Assembly: GCA_945891505.1 (NCBI GenBank)
Contig: CAMDDL010000009.1
Span: 23,053-87,052, forward strand
Length of the DNA stretch: 64,000 bases
Source: Maricaulis salignorans
GTDB taxonomy: Bacteria; Pseudomonadota; Alphaproteobacteria; Caulobacterales; Aquidulcibacteraceae
Reading direction: 5' to 3'
In this document: in pieces, positions 47,808 through 55,660 of the stretch
Numbering within the stretch: position 1 is the first letter of the stretch
Layout of the letters: every line of letters begins with the position of its first letter
Program-made: the position numbers and the translations under genes
The notes under the pieces: model-generated
What the model was told of the DNA's origin: nothing
Seen by the model: only the letters and a program-made list of their open reading frames with translations
Database searches by the model: none

Positions 47808-49172
47808 TCAAGCAGCCTGCGAGACAACCTTATTGCGACCGCTCCGCTTGGCCACATAGAGCGCTTCGTCGGCGCGTTTGAGGAGGGTTTCGTAGTCGAG
47901 TTCGTTGGTTTTTGCGACAGCGACCCCAACCGAGCAGGTTACTTCCAACGTGTCGCGCGCCGCGCCGAGGAAGAAGGCAGCTTCTTCGATGGATGAGCGT
48001 AGACGCTCAGCAATCATATTGGCGTCATTGGCGTTGGTTTCGGGCATGATGACCACGAATTCTTCCCCGCCATAGCGGCAAGCCAAATCGCGCGGCCGGA
48101 AGTTAGATGCCAAGCGCGCTGCGAACTCACGGATCACGTCATCGCCCGCATCATGGCCAAACAAGTCATTGACGCGCTTGAAGTGGTCGATATCGGCAAT
48201 CAGCACCGAGACTGGCGGGCCACCGCGTGAGGAGCGTGCCAGCAAGGACTTCAGCTGGCTTTCCATATAGCGGCGGTTATGCAGGCCGGTCAGCTGGTCG
48301 GTCACGGCCAATTCCATGCTGGAATCCACCGTCAGGCGCAGCTGATCGATGTGGCGCTTGCGCTTGATCAGGGTGCGGGTGCGGGCTAGCAATTCTTCGT
48401 CATCAATCGGGCGATAGATGAAGTCGTTCACGCCTACTTCTAGCGCGCGCAGCGCTTTGATTTTTTCTTCGGGCTCGCAGATCGCCAAGATCGGTAAGCT
48501 GCGGGTGCTTTCTTGGCCGCGCACATGGGCAGCAAGGCGCAAGCCGTCGAAGGTCGCGCCAGAGGCCGAAATGATCATCAATTCCACAGTCGATTGACCC
48601 ATGGGGCCCAATTCGTTGGAATCCTGCATCAGCATCGGGCGCTGTTCGGCTTCTAACGTGCGCTTCAATCGCGCCGCGCGCCGGGGGTCATCTTCCACAA
48701 TCAGGATGCGGGCATTGAGGCCCAATTCACGGTTAGAACCGCCTTCAATCACGCCCATGCGACGGCCAGCGGCTTCCCGTAAGCGAAGCTCATCGGCTAC
48801 CGCTTTAAAGCGGGCCAGCGACTTTACCCGTGCAAACAAGGTGATGTCGTCAATTGGCTTGGAGAGGAAATCATCTGCGCCAACGGCGAGGCCTTTGACC
48901 CGGTCCTCGCGCTGGTCGAGGGCGGTCACCATCACCACCGGGATATGGCGGGTGGCGGGATCATCTTTCAGCCGCTTGCAGGTCTCAAACCCATCGAGAC
49001 CTGGCATCATCACATCAAGGAGAATCACATCGGGATTCTCACGATTGGCTTTCATGATGGCATCTTCGCCAGAATTGGACGTGATGACCGTATAATATTC
49101 ATGCTGAAGCTTAGCTTCGAGCAAGCGAACATTGGGTTCGACGTCATCAACCACCAAGACACGTGCAGTCAT
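47808..49172 (-). CDS. pleD: Diguanylate cyclase response regulator PleD
   Basis: A 454-residue REC-REC-GGDEF protein that makes cyclic di-GMP at the developing pole in Caulobacter. REC1 has the phospho-acceptor Asp53 (VILLDVMMPGLDG) and Lys in FLSKPIDD. REC2 (about 155-275) is degenerate. The GGDEF domain has active-site YGGEEFVV preceded by an RxxD inhibitory site (FRPRDLACRYGGEEF). Domain order and Asp number match Caulobacter PleD. It follows divK by 4 bp. Confidence 0.96.
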   Translation of the reverse strand: MTARVLVVDDVEPNVRLLEAKLQHEYYTVITSNSGEDAIMKANRENPDVILLDVMMPGLDGFETCKRLKDDPATRHIPVVMVTALDQREDRVKGLAVGADDFLSKPIDDITLFARVKSLARFKAVADELRLREAAGRRMGVIEGGSNRELGLNARILIVEDDPRRAARLKRTLEAEQRPMLMQDSNELGPMGQSTVELMIISASGATFDGLRLAAHVRGQESTRSLPILAICEPEEKIKALRALEVGVNDFIYRPIDDEELLARTRTLIKRKRHIDQLRLTVDSSMELAVTDQLTGLHNRRYMESQLKSLLARSSRGGPPVSVLIADIDHFKRVNDLFGHDAGDDVIREFAARLASNFRPRDLACRYGGEEFVVIMPETNANDANMIAERLRSSIEEAAFFLGAARDTLEVTCSVGVAVAKTNELDYETLLKRADEALYVAKRSGRNKVVSQAA

Positions 49173-49176
49173 CGGG

Positions 49177-49596
49177 CTATCCTATGAACTTGCGCACGGC
49201 ACCGATGAAGGTGGCAACGGAAATGGGTTTTGAGAGGTAATCTTGGCAGCCGCCTTCGCGGAAACGCTCTTCATCGCCCCGCATGGCAAACGCGGTGACC
49301 GCGATGATGGGGATGCTGGCCAATTCATCATCAGCCTTCATCCAGCGGGTGATGTCGAGCCCGGAAACTTCTGGCAATTGAATGTCCATCAAGATCAGGT
49401 CTGGCTTTTCAGCGCGCGCCAAGTCCAGCGCCATCAGGCCATCGCGGGTTTCCACCGTGCGATAGCCAAAGGCTGCCAGCAAGTCACGAAACAGCCGCAT
49501 GTTGAGTTCATTATCCTCAACAATCATCACGGTTTTTTGCGCCTTTGGCTCTGCCAAGGGCTGTTCCGTTTCATGAGTTGCGACCGACGCCGCCAT
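49177..49596 (-). CDS. divK: Single-domain response regulator DivK
   Basis: A 139-residue receiver-only protein controlling cell-cycle kinases (PleC/DivJ/DivL-CckA in Caulobacter). [42 protein letters not shown] (Asp71), [12 protein letters not shown] and [11 protein letters not shown] match DivK closely. A leader of about 18 residues ([19 protein letters not shown]) precedes the domain. The ATG with GGAG six nt upstream is preferred to TTG at 49608. It forms a divK-pleD operon as in Caulobacter. Confidence 0.95.
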   Translation of the reverse strand: MAASVATHETEQPLAEPKAQKTVMIVEDNELNMRLFRDLLAAFGYRTVETRDGLMALDLARAEKPDLILMDIQLPEVSGLDITRWMKADDELASIPIIAVTAFAMRGDEERFREGGCQDYLSKPISVATFIGAVRKFIG

Positions 49597-49654
49597 ACTC
49601 CGCTCCAATCTTTTTGCTTAGAGTGACCCCCAGCTTGAAGTGTGCTTGTATCGC

Positions 49655-50929
49655 ATGGGAGTTAATCGAGCCTTGCCAAGTCTATGCCGCGATTGTTTTT
49701 ATCAGGACGTGTCTCCGGGTAGCGAACAGGCGCTGCGCTGCCCAAATTGTGGCTCTAGGCGGCAGATTAGCCATAAAAACCTGCAAACCTTCTCGATTGC
49801 CCATATCGACTGCGATGCGTTTTATGCAGCGATCCACAAGCGCGATCAGCCAGAGCTGCGCGATAAACCCGTCCTAGTTGGCGGTGGGCGGCGCGGTGTG
49901 GTGGCGACGTGTTGCTATATCGCACGCGCTTCAGGTGTGCGCTCTGCCATGCCGATGTTTAAGGCGCTCAAGCTCTGCCCGGATGCGACCGTGATCCCAC
50001 CCGATATGGCCCTTTATGCGCGGGAAGGAAAAGCCATCCGCCAAGCTATGCAAGCGTTGACGCCCTTGGTGGAGCCCGTGTCGATTGATGAAGCCTATTT
50101 GGACCTCTCCGGCACCACGCAAATGCATCACGGTGCCCCTGCTCTGACGCTGGCGCGCTTTCAGCACAAGATTGAAACGGAGATGGGCCTAACCGTCTCC
50201 ATCGGCCTGTCGTGTAATAAGTTTTTGGCCAAAACGGCCAGCGACCTCGACAAGCCACGCGGTTTTGCGATTTTAGGGCCCGAAGATGTGGCCGAGATAT
50301 TGTGGCCCAAGCCCGTTGGCTTTCTCCATGGTGTGGGTCCAGCCTTTGCAAAAGCGCTTAACCGCGATGGCTATCAGCTAATCGGTGACCTTGCTGCTGC
50401 AAACCCCCTCGACCTTACGCGCCGCTATGGCGATGGGGGCACAAGATTGGCCAATATGGCGCGCGGGATCGACCATCGCCGTGTCGAACCTGACAGCGAG
50501 CGCAAGTCAATCTCGTCTGAAACCACCTTCCATCATGACTTAAAGACCTTAGACGAGTTGGAGCCCATTCTGCAGCGCTTATGCGCTAAGGTCGGGGAAA
50601 TCAGTCGTGCAAAGGGTCATGCGGGCCGGGTTGTCACCCTCAAACTCAAGACCTCTGGCTTCAAACAAGTCACGCGGCGGCTGACATTGCCAGAACCTAC
50701 CGCCACCGGGCGTGTGGTGTTTGACGCCGCGCGCCCCTTATTGAGCGCAGAAATCAGCAAGGGGCCCTTCCGCCTGATCGGGGTTGGGCTTTCAGACCTC
50801 AGCCCACTAGAGGGGGCCGATCAAGGCGACCTCCTCAACACGCAGGCACCAAAACGCGCAGCCCTAGAGCGCGCGCTCGACTCCGTGCATGCGCGCTACG
50901 GCAAAGGCGTCGTTAAGACCGGCATGTGA
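49655..50929 (+). CDS. dinB: DNA polymerase IV (Y-family)
   Basis: A 424-residue translesion polymerase. Before the catalytic part is a zinc-finger-like extension with CRDC and CPNC pairs (first 50 residues), common in alphaproteobacteria. The palm has IAHIDCDAFYAAIHKRD and VSIDEAYLDLSG (catalytic Asp/Glu). GLSCNKFLAKTASDLDKPRG and helix-hairpin-helix FLHGVGPAFAKAL follow, then the little finger. There is no canonical C-terminal beta-clamp box that I can identify. ATG chosen; a GTG lies five codons upstream. Divergent from divK with only 58 bp between starts. Confidence 0.93.
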   Translation: MGVNRALPSLCRDCFYQDVSPGSEQALRCPNCGSRRQISHKNLQTFSIAHIDCDAFYAAIHKRDQPELRDKPVLVGGGRRGVVATCCYIARASGVRSAMPMFKALKLCPDATVIPPDMALYAREGKAIRQAMQALTPLVEPVSIDEAYLDLSGTTQMHHGAPALTLARFQHKIETEMGLTVSIGLSCNKFLAKTASDLDKPRGFAILGPEDVAEILWPKPVGFLHGVGPAFAKALNRDGYQLIGDLAAANPLDLTRRYGDGGTRLANMARGIDHRRVEPDSERKSISSETTFHHDLKTLDELEPILQRLCAKVGEISRAKGHAGRVVTLKLKTSGFKQVTRRLTLPEPTATGRVVFDAARPLLSAEISKGPFRLIGVGLSDLSPLEGADQGDLLNTQAPKRAALERALDSVHARYGKGVVKTGM

Positions 50930-50989
50930 CGCACTTAGACTGCAACCAATCGCGCCTGCCTTGCGTAAAGAGGCACTTAGGAGATTATC

Positions 50990-51412
50990 ATGGCCAATTC
51001 CGACCGCTTCACTGTCCAAAAAACCGATGCCGAATGGAAGACGATTCTGACGCCCGCTCAGTTTCAAGTCGCGCGCCAAGAAGGCACCGAGCGCGCCTTT
51101 ACCTCGCCCCTGAATGACGAAAAGCGCGACGGTACGTTTCACTGTGTTGGCTGTGGCACCGCTTTATGGAAAACCGCTGACAAGTTTGATTCTGGCACCG
51201 GTTGGCCGAGCTTTACCCAGCCGATCACGACCGAAGCGGTTGCGACCAAGACCGATTGGAAGCTGCTCTATCCCCGTACAGAGTGCCATTGCGCGACATG
51301 TGGCGCCCACCAAGGTCACGTGTTCCCAGATGGCCCGGCGCCGACTGGTCAGCGGTGGTGCATCAATGGTGTGGTCTTGGTGTTTCAAGCCAAGGAAGAT
51401 CAGGGCGGCTAA
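50990..51412 (+). CDS. msrB: Peptide-methionine (R)-S-oxide reductase
   Basis: A 140-residue MsrB repairing methionine-R-sulfoxide in proteins. Zinc ligands CVGC (52, 55) and CATC (101, 104), GWPSFTQPI, HQGHVFPDGP and the catalytic Cys124 in RWCINGVVL are all present. There is no signal peptide, so it is cytoplasmic. It lies 60 bp after dinB and its stop overlaps the convergent protease gene by 4 bp. Confidence 0.96.
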   Translation: MANSDRFTVQKTDAEWKTILTPAQFQVARQEGTERAFTSPLNDEKRDGTFHCVGCGTALWKTADKFDSGTGWPSFTQPITTEAVATKTDWKLLYPRTECHCATCGAHQGHVFPDGPAPTGQRWCINGVVLVFQAKEDQGG

Positions 51413-52167
51413 GCGTCTAGCTTTTGTTTCAAGGCGAGAAGGCATTGGCGAATGAAGGCTGCGTGCAGCACGATGCCAATCTCGAGCCGCTCATCGGTTA
51501 GCACCACTTGCTGGGCCAGAAGACCCGCCACAAATTGCGCTTCGTGAAAGTCGCGCGCGCCAACTCGCTTGCGCGCCCGGTCTGACATATAGACCGGGCC
51601 GCCGGAATTGCCGGCAAAGACGGCAAAATCCATCAAAAAAGTCGGGAAATCTACGCTCGGCCATAGCGGGTAAGAGGCTACCCGTCCTGCGCGCAGAATC
51701 GGAAAACCGATTTCATTGGCCGACAGACCGCGCGGATAGCCAAGTGCTAGCATTTCATCGCCCGGCTGGACGTCAAAGGCCTCTAGGGCAGCATCATCCG
51801 CCAATTGGTCAAAGCCAATCGCCCAATCATGCGCGTGGGCTGGTGGGTCGATGGGTAAAGCGGCAATGTCGCGGTCGGGATGGCGTATCCAGAGTGGGGC
51901 GCCGGCGCCACTGCGGATCTGGACAGGTGCCGGTTCGCGGTGCCAACGCCCGTGCGCATCCACCCGACGCCAATGGACCGAGGCTTGCTCATGCTTCATC
52001 CGATCCAACACATGACCAGCCGTGACCAAAGCTATGCGCGAAGAACTGCCTTGACCGTCAGACTCCGGCAAACGCACCAGCCAGCCGGTACCAATCGTCG
52101 TAACGCCGTCTTCCTGACGCTGGTCCAGTTTAAATGTGGCCCGCATCAAGGCCATATTCAGATCCAT
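51409..52167 (-). CDS. Trypsin-like serine protease without signal peptide
   Basis: A 252-residue S1-fold protein. His in VTAGHVLDRMK (His52), Asp in HPDRDIAALPI and Ser in FAGNSGGPVYM form a complete triad. No signal peptide or membrane segment is visible from either ATG (52167, 52191), which is unusual since most such proteases are periplasmic. There is no PDZ domain. Substrate unknown. Convergent with msrB (4-bp overlap) and divergent from the P450 gene. Confidence 0.82.
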   Translation of the reverse strand: MDLNMALMRATFKLDQRQEDGVTTIGTGWLVRLPESDGQGSSSRIALVTAGHVLDRMKHEQASVHWRRVDAHGRWHREPAPVQIRSGAGAPLWIRHPDRDIAALPIDPPAHAHDWAIGFDQLADDAALEAFDVQPGDEMLALGYPRGLSANEIGFPILRAGRVASYPLWPSVDFPTFLMDFAVFAGNSGGPVYMSDRARKRVGARDFHEAQFVAGLLAQQVVLTDERLEIGIVLHAAFIRQCLLALKQKLDA

Positions 52168-52400
52168 GTCCGGGGTCCTTTTGTGGAGCATTACGGAGCA
52201 GCCGCTTAGCCGACACCCAAGCTAAAGGCTTGGCAGGCTTTTGGAAATAGGGACAAAACGGCCACGCGCTGCGTAAAGTCTTCTGCTCAAGAATTTTTTC
52301 AAACATGACGCAGGCGTCAGGGGGTGACAAAAGCCTCAAAATGTGGCCCCATGTCGTCAACGAGTATCGCACAAATGGTCTCGACATTGGGAGAACTTCT

Positions 52401-53684
52401 ATGGCCGACGGCAACTTCAATCCTGCAGATTTCAAGTCTGTTCAAGAACATCACGCCAAGCGGGCTTGGTCTATTCCGCTTGAAGAGATTGATGTCGCCA
52501 TGCCGGAGCTTTGGACCCATGATTGCCATTGGTCCTATTTCGAGCGTCTGCGCAAAGAAGACCCGATCCATTGGTGTGACAGCCAGGAAGAAAAGGTCGG
52601 CGGCTATTGGTCGGTGACCCGCTACAAGGACATTATGGCGGTGGATACCAACCACCATCAATTCTCGTCTGATGCTTTCTTGGGTGGGATTACGATCGTC
52701 GGCTTTGACGAAGACTTCATTCTGCCCATGTTCATCGCAATGGACCCACCCAAGCATGACGCCCAGCGCAAAGTGGTTCAGCCCATCGTCGGGCCAGACA
52801 ATTTGGCAAAAATGGAAAGCACGATCCGCGAGCGGGTCAATCTGATTTTCGACGAATTGCCAATCGATCAAGAGTTTGACTGGGTTGATAAGGTCTCGGT
52901 CGAATTGACCACGCAAATGTTGGCGACCTTGTTCGACTTCCCTTGGGAAGACCGCCGCAAGCTCACCCGTTGGTCAGATGTGGCCACAGCGCAGCCTATT
53001 CCAGGTGGCATCATTGAAACCGAAGACCAGCGCCGCGCAGAACTCTTTGAATGCTTGGCCTATTTCACCAATTTGTGGAACGAGCGGGTCAATAATAGCG
53101 GGGGTAACGACCTCATATCCATGCTCGCCCATGGCGAAGCCACCCGCAACATGGAGCCGTTGGAATATCTTGGCAATCTGATCCTGTTGATCGTTGGCGG
53201 TAATGACACCACGCGCAATTCCTTGACCGGCGGGCTTTATGCCTTGTCCAAAAATCCTGAGGAATTCAAGAAGCTACGCGCCGATCCTTCGGTCATTCCA
53301 AACATGGTGTCGGAGATCATTCGCTGGCAGACCCCGCTGGCTCACATGCGTCGTACCGCACTAGAAGACGTCGAATTGGGCGGCAAGCAGATCAAAAAAG
53401 GCGACAAGGTCGTGATGTGGTATGTCTCGGGCAACCGCGATGACGAGATGATTGAGCGGCCAAATGACTTCTGGATCGACCGGCCACGGGCGCGCAACCA
53501 CTTGTCCTTCGGCTTTGGTATTCATCGCTGCGTCGGCAATCGCTTGGCAGAAATGCAATTGCGAATTGTCTGGGAAGAAGTGCTGAAGCGCTTTTCCGAC
53601 ATTCAGGTTGTCTCAGAACCCACCCGTATTCGCTCGTCCTTTGTGAAGGGCTATGAATCGATGCGCGTGATCCTGCGGAAGTAA
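52401..53684 (+). CDS. CYP153-type cytochrome P450 (alkane/fatty-acid terminal hydroxylase)
   Basis: A 427-residue soluble P450. I-helix GGNDTTRNSLTGG, ExxR in SEIIRWQTPLAHMRRTALEDVELGG, the KKGDKVVMWYVSGNRD stretch and heme ligand Cys377 in FGFGIHRCVGNRLAEMQLR are those of CYP153, whose members hydroxylate n-alkanes, primary alcohols or fatty acids at the terminal carbon. GGGAGA lies upstream of the ATG; a 32-codon longer frame is not family-like. No ferredoxin or ferredoxin reductase is adjacent, so redox partners must come from elsewhere. Confidence 0.93.
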   Translation: MADGNFNPADFKSVQEHHAKRAWSIPLEEIDVAMPELWTHDCHWSYFERLRKEDPIHWCDSQEEKVGGYWSVTRYKDIMAVDTNHHQFSSDAFLGGITIVGFDEDFILPMFIAMDPPKHDAQRKVVQPIVGPDNLAKMESTIRERVNLIFDELPIDQEFDWVDKVSVELTTQMLATLFDFPWEDRRKLTRWSDVATAQPIPGGIIETEDQRRAELFECLAYFTNLWNERVNNSGGNDLISMLAHGEATRNMEPLEYLGNLILLIVGGNDTTRNSLTGGLYALSKNPEEFKKLRADPSVIPNMVSEIIRWQTPLAHMRRTALEDVELGGKQIKKGDKVVMWYVSGNRDDEMIERPNDFWIDRPRARNHLSFGFGIHRCVGNRLAEMQLRIVWEEVLKRFSDIQVVSEPTRIRSSFVKGYESMRVILRK

Positions 53685-53697
53685 AAGAACTTCAAGC

Positions 53698-53726
53698 GGT
53701 GACGGGATATAGCTTCTCCCGTCACC
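53698..53726. terminator. Perfect stem-loop between P450 and glyoxalase genes
   Basis: GGTGACGGGA, a 9-nt loop, TCCCGTCACC: a perfect 10-bp stem 13 bp after the P450 stop and before the convergent glyoxalase-fold gene. No T-tract, but the position and symmetry suit a bidirectional transcript end. Confidence 0.6.
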
Positions 53727-53728
53727 AG

Positions 53729-54130
53729 CTAATCCTGTAACCGCCCTACCCGCCACGGCGGGTTGAGCTTATTGTCGTCCGCACAAAGCAACAGGATTTC
53801 ATGGCCGTCTGGGTCGTGGAGAATCACATCGCGCCACAGCCAGCTGCGATCTTGTGGGGGTTCTGACAGGATAAGGCCTCGGCTCTGCAATAAAGCAGCA
53901 TAAGCGTCCAACGCTTCAGGCGACACAAACTCAAAGCCCACATGACAAGATGCGCCAATCGGGTCCGGACTATGAGAGATCGACAGGGTTTGGCTGCCCT
54001 GCCCGTCTAGATTGGCGCGGAACCGGCAATAATGGGCGGCATCGACAATCAGCTCTAAACCAAGCGCCTCATAAAAGGCCTTGGACCTTGGAATGTCGCT
54101 TACAAGCAGGGTGATATGGGATAGGAACAT
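53729..54130 (-). CDS. VOC superfamily (glyoxalase/dioxygenase-fold) protein
   Basis: A 133-residue protein with two beta-alpha-beta-beta-beta units: FLSHITLLVSDIPRSKAFYEALGLELIVD, and HVGFEFVSPEALDAYAALLQSRGL ending WRDVILHDPDGHEILLL. Metal ligands of the fold (His5, a central His, and the terminal Glu in GHEI) can be placed. VOC proteins include glyoxalase I, dioxygenases and fosfomycin resistance enzymes; nothing here decides among them. Confidence 0.85.
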   Translation of the reverse strand: MFLSHITLLVSDIPRSKAFYEALGLELIVDAAHYCRFRANLDGQGSQTLSISHSPDPIGASCHVGFEFVSPEALDAYAALLQSRGLILSEPPQDRSWLWRDVILHDPDGHEILLLCADDNKLNPPWRVGRLQD

Positions 54131-54171
54131 ATTTATTCAGTAGCATGCTGGTCTAAAGCTGCCAGCCACTG

Positions 54172-54200
54172 TTGAGTTCTTTTCATCTTTCCCCTATAGC
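54172..54200 (+). promoter_or_regulatory. Putative promoter of rplY-pth
   Basis: TTGAGT (54172-54177), a 17-nt spacer, then TATAGC (54195-54200): a good sigma70/RpoD-type match with ideal spacing. A start near 54206 would place a terminator-like stem-loop at the very beginning of the transcript. Confidence 0.6.
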
Positions 54201-54221
54201 CCCGCCTTCATGAAATCTCAT

Positions 54222-54256
54222 GCGCCGCCTGCATCATGTAGGCGGCGCAGTTTTTA
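54222..54256 (+). terminator. Terminator-like stem-loop in the rplY leader (possible attenuator)
   Basis: GCGCCGCCT, a 9-nt loop, AGGCGGCGC, then AGTTTTT: a 9-bp GC stem followed by a T-run, reading toward rplY and ending 25 bp before its ATG. It lies just downstream of the putative promoter, so it may attenuate rplY-pth. Alternatively it catches read-through from the P450 gene across the antisense glyoxalase gene. Confidence 0.65.
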
Positions 54257-54280
54257 CACACCAACGAACGGAGACCGGGG

Positions 54281-54874
54281 ATGACCGGCATCGTGATCAA
54301 TGTTGAAGTGCGGGAACGCACTGGTACCGGTGGCGCTCGCCAGACCCGCCGTGAAGGCCTTGTGCCCGGCATCCTTTATGGCGGCGGCAAAGACCCTGTG
54401 GCTATCGCAGCTTCTGGCAAGGAATTGCTGAAGGCGATCCGCTCAGGCAAATTCTTGGCTCACATGGTTGACCTGCACCACAGCGGCGAAAGCCAGCCTG
54501 TGATCCCACGCGACGTGCAATGGGACCCCATCACCGACTTGCCGGTCCACTTTGACCTGTACCGGGTTGATGAAGCGTCGGTGATCTCGGTTGAGGTGCC
54601 TGTGCACTTCCTGAACCAAGATACCTGCCCCGGCATCAAAAAGGGCGGCACGCTCAATGTGGTTCGCCACACCGTGGCTCTGGATGTGCCTGCTGGCAAA
54701 ATCCCAGAAGAATTGGTCATCGACTTGGCTGGCCGCGACATCGGCGATGTGATCCATATCTCGGCAGTTCGTATGCCAGACGGCGCACGTCCAACCATCC
54801 GCGACCGCGACTTCACCGTTGCGACCCTGATTGGGCGCGGTGGCAAGCAAGAAGACGCAACTGCAGAAGCGTAA
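54281..54874 (+). CDS. rplY: 50S ribosomal protein L25 / general stress protein Ctc
   Basis: A 197-residue long-form L25 (CTC type) that binds 5S rRNA. The N-terminal L25 domain (NVEVRERTGTGGARQTRREGLVPGILYGGG) is followed by the C-terminal beta domain (VPVHFLNQDTCPGIKKGGTLNVVRHTVALDVPAGKIPEELVIDL). The short tail is acidic. It is first in an rplY-pth pair, with a terminator in the short gap and a terminator-like leader upstream. Confidence 0.96.
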   Translation: MTGIVINVEVRERTGTGGARQTRREGLVPGILYGGGKDPVAIAASGKELLKAIRSGKFLAHMVDLHHSGESQPVIPRDVQWDPITDLPVHFDLYRVDEASVISVEVPVHFLNQDTCPGIKKGGTLNVVRHTVALDVPAGKIPEELVIDLAGRDIGDVIHISAVRMPDGARPTIRDRDFTVATLIGRGGKQEDATAEA

Positions 54875-54896
54875 GCCTCTTTGGATGCACGTGATA

Positions 54897-54930
54897 AAAG
54901 CCCCGGCATCGTCCGGGGCTTTTTTGTTTT
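54897..54930 (+). terminator. Rho-independent terminator after rplY
   Basis: AAAAGCCCCGG, loop CATCGT, CCGGGGCTTTTTTGTTTT: an 11-bp stem with strong T-tract. It ends 17 bp before the pth ATG, so pth is either expressed by read-through or from a promoter hidden in or before this region. Confidence 0.9.
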
Positions 54931-54947
54931 GATCATGGGGTGATCAG

Positions 54948-55571
54948 ATGTTTCTTTTGGTTGGGCTCGGCAATCCCGGTGCCAAATATGCCAAGAACCG
55001 GCACAATATCGGCTTTATGGCCGTCGATGAGATTGCACACCAGTATAATTTTGGGGCCGAACGCAGCCGCCTGCAGGGCCTTGCCCGCGAGGGCGTGATC
55101 GAGACCGAGACAGGCCCACAGAAAATCATTCTGGTAAAACCCCAGACCTTCATGAATGAAAGCGGTCGTTGTGTAGGTGGCTTCATGACTTTCCACAAAA
55201 TCCCGTTGGCCAAAGTCTTTGTCTATTACGATGAAGTGGAGTTGACGCCAGGTCGCTGCCGGATAAAAGTGGGCGGCGGCACGGCGGGCCATAATGGCTT
55301 GCGCTCTATCGTCGCCCAATCCGGCGCAGGCTTTAAGCGGGTGCGACTTGGCGTTGGTCATCCCGGGCGAGAAAAAATGTTAAGCCATGTGCTGGATGAC
55401 TTCTCCAGCGCGGAAATGGGCTGGGTCGATACTTTGTGCGACGCGGTCGCGCGAACAACACCGCTGCTCCTAGAAGACAAGCACGACGCCTTTCAGACCA
55501 AAGTTTCCACGCTGGCCCCGCCTCCGCCCGTGCCAGCTTGGTTGCGCGGTGGCTCGGGTGATCAAAGCTAG
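54948..55571 (+). CDS. pth: Peptidyl-tRNA hydrolase
   Basis: A 207-residue enzyme that recycles peptidyl-tRNA. GLGNPGAKYAKNRHNIGFMAVDEIA contains the catalytic His; PQTFMNESGRCV, YYDEVELTPGRCRIKVGGGTAGHNGLRSI and RLGVGHPG are diagnostic. It directly follows rplY, as in many proteobacteria, but behind a terminator. Confidence 0.97.
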   Translation: MFLLVGLGNPGAKYAKNRHNIGFMAVDEIAHQYNFGAERSRLQGLAREGVIETETGPQKIILVKPQTFMNESGRCVGGFMTFHKIPLAKVFVYYDEVELTPGRCRIKVGGGTAGHNGLRSIVAQSGAGFKRVRLGVGHPGREKMLSHVLDDFSSAEMGWVDTLCDAVARTTPLLLEDKHDAFQTKVSTLAPPPPVPAWLRGGSGDQS

Positions 55572-55660
55572 GCAAAAGCTTTTCCACGGATAAGACATCT
55601 TGCTAGATAAAACTTAGGTTGTATGAGGTTTATGTCCTATCAGTGAGGATATATAGCGCG

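Noticed and set aside
47694..47996. Open frame crossing the repeat into the end of pleD
   Set aside because: The start lies inside the GC-rich repeat and the rest is antisense to the GGDEF domain.
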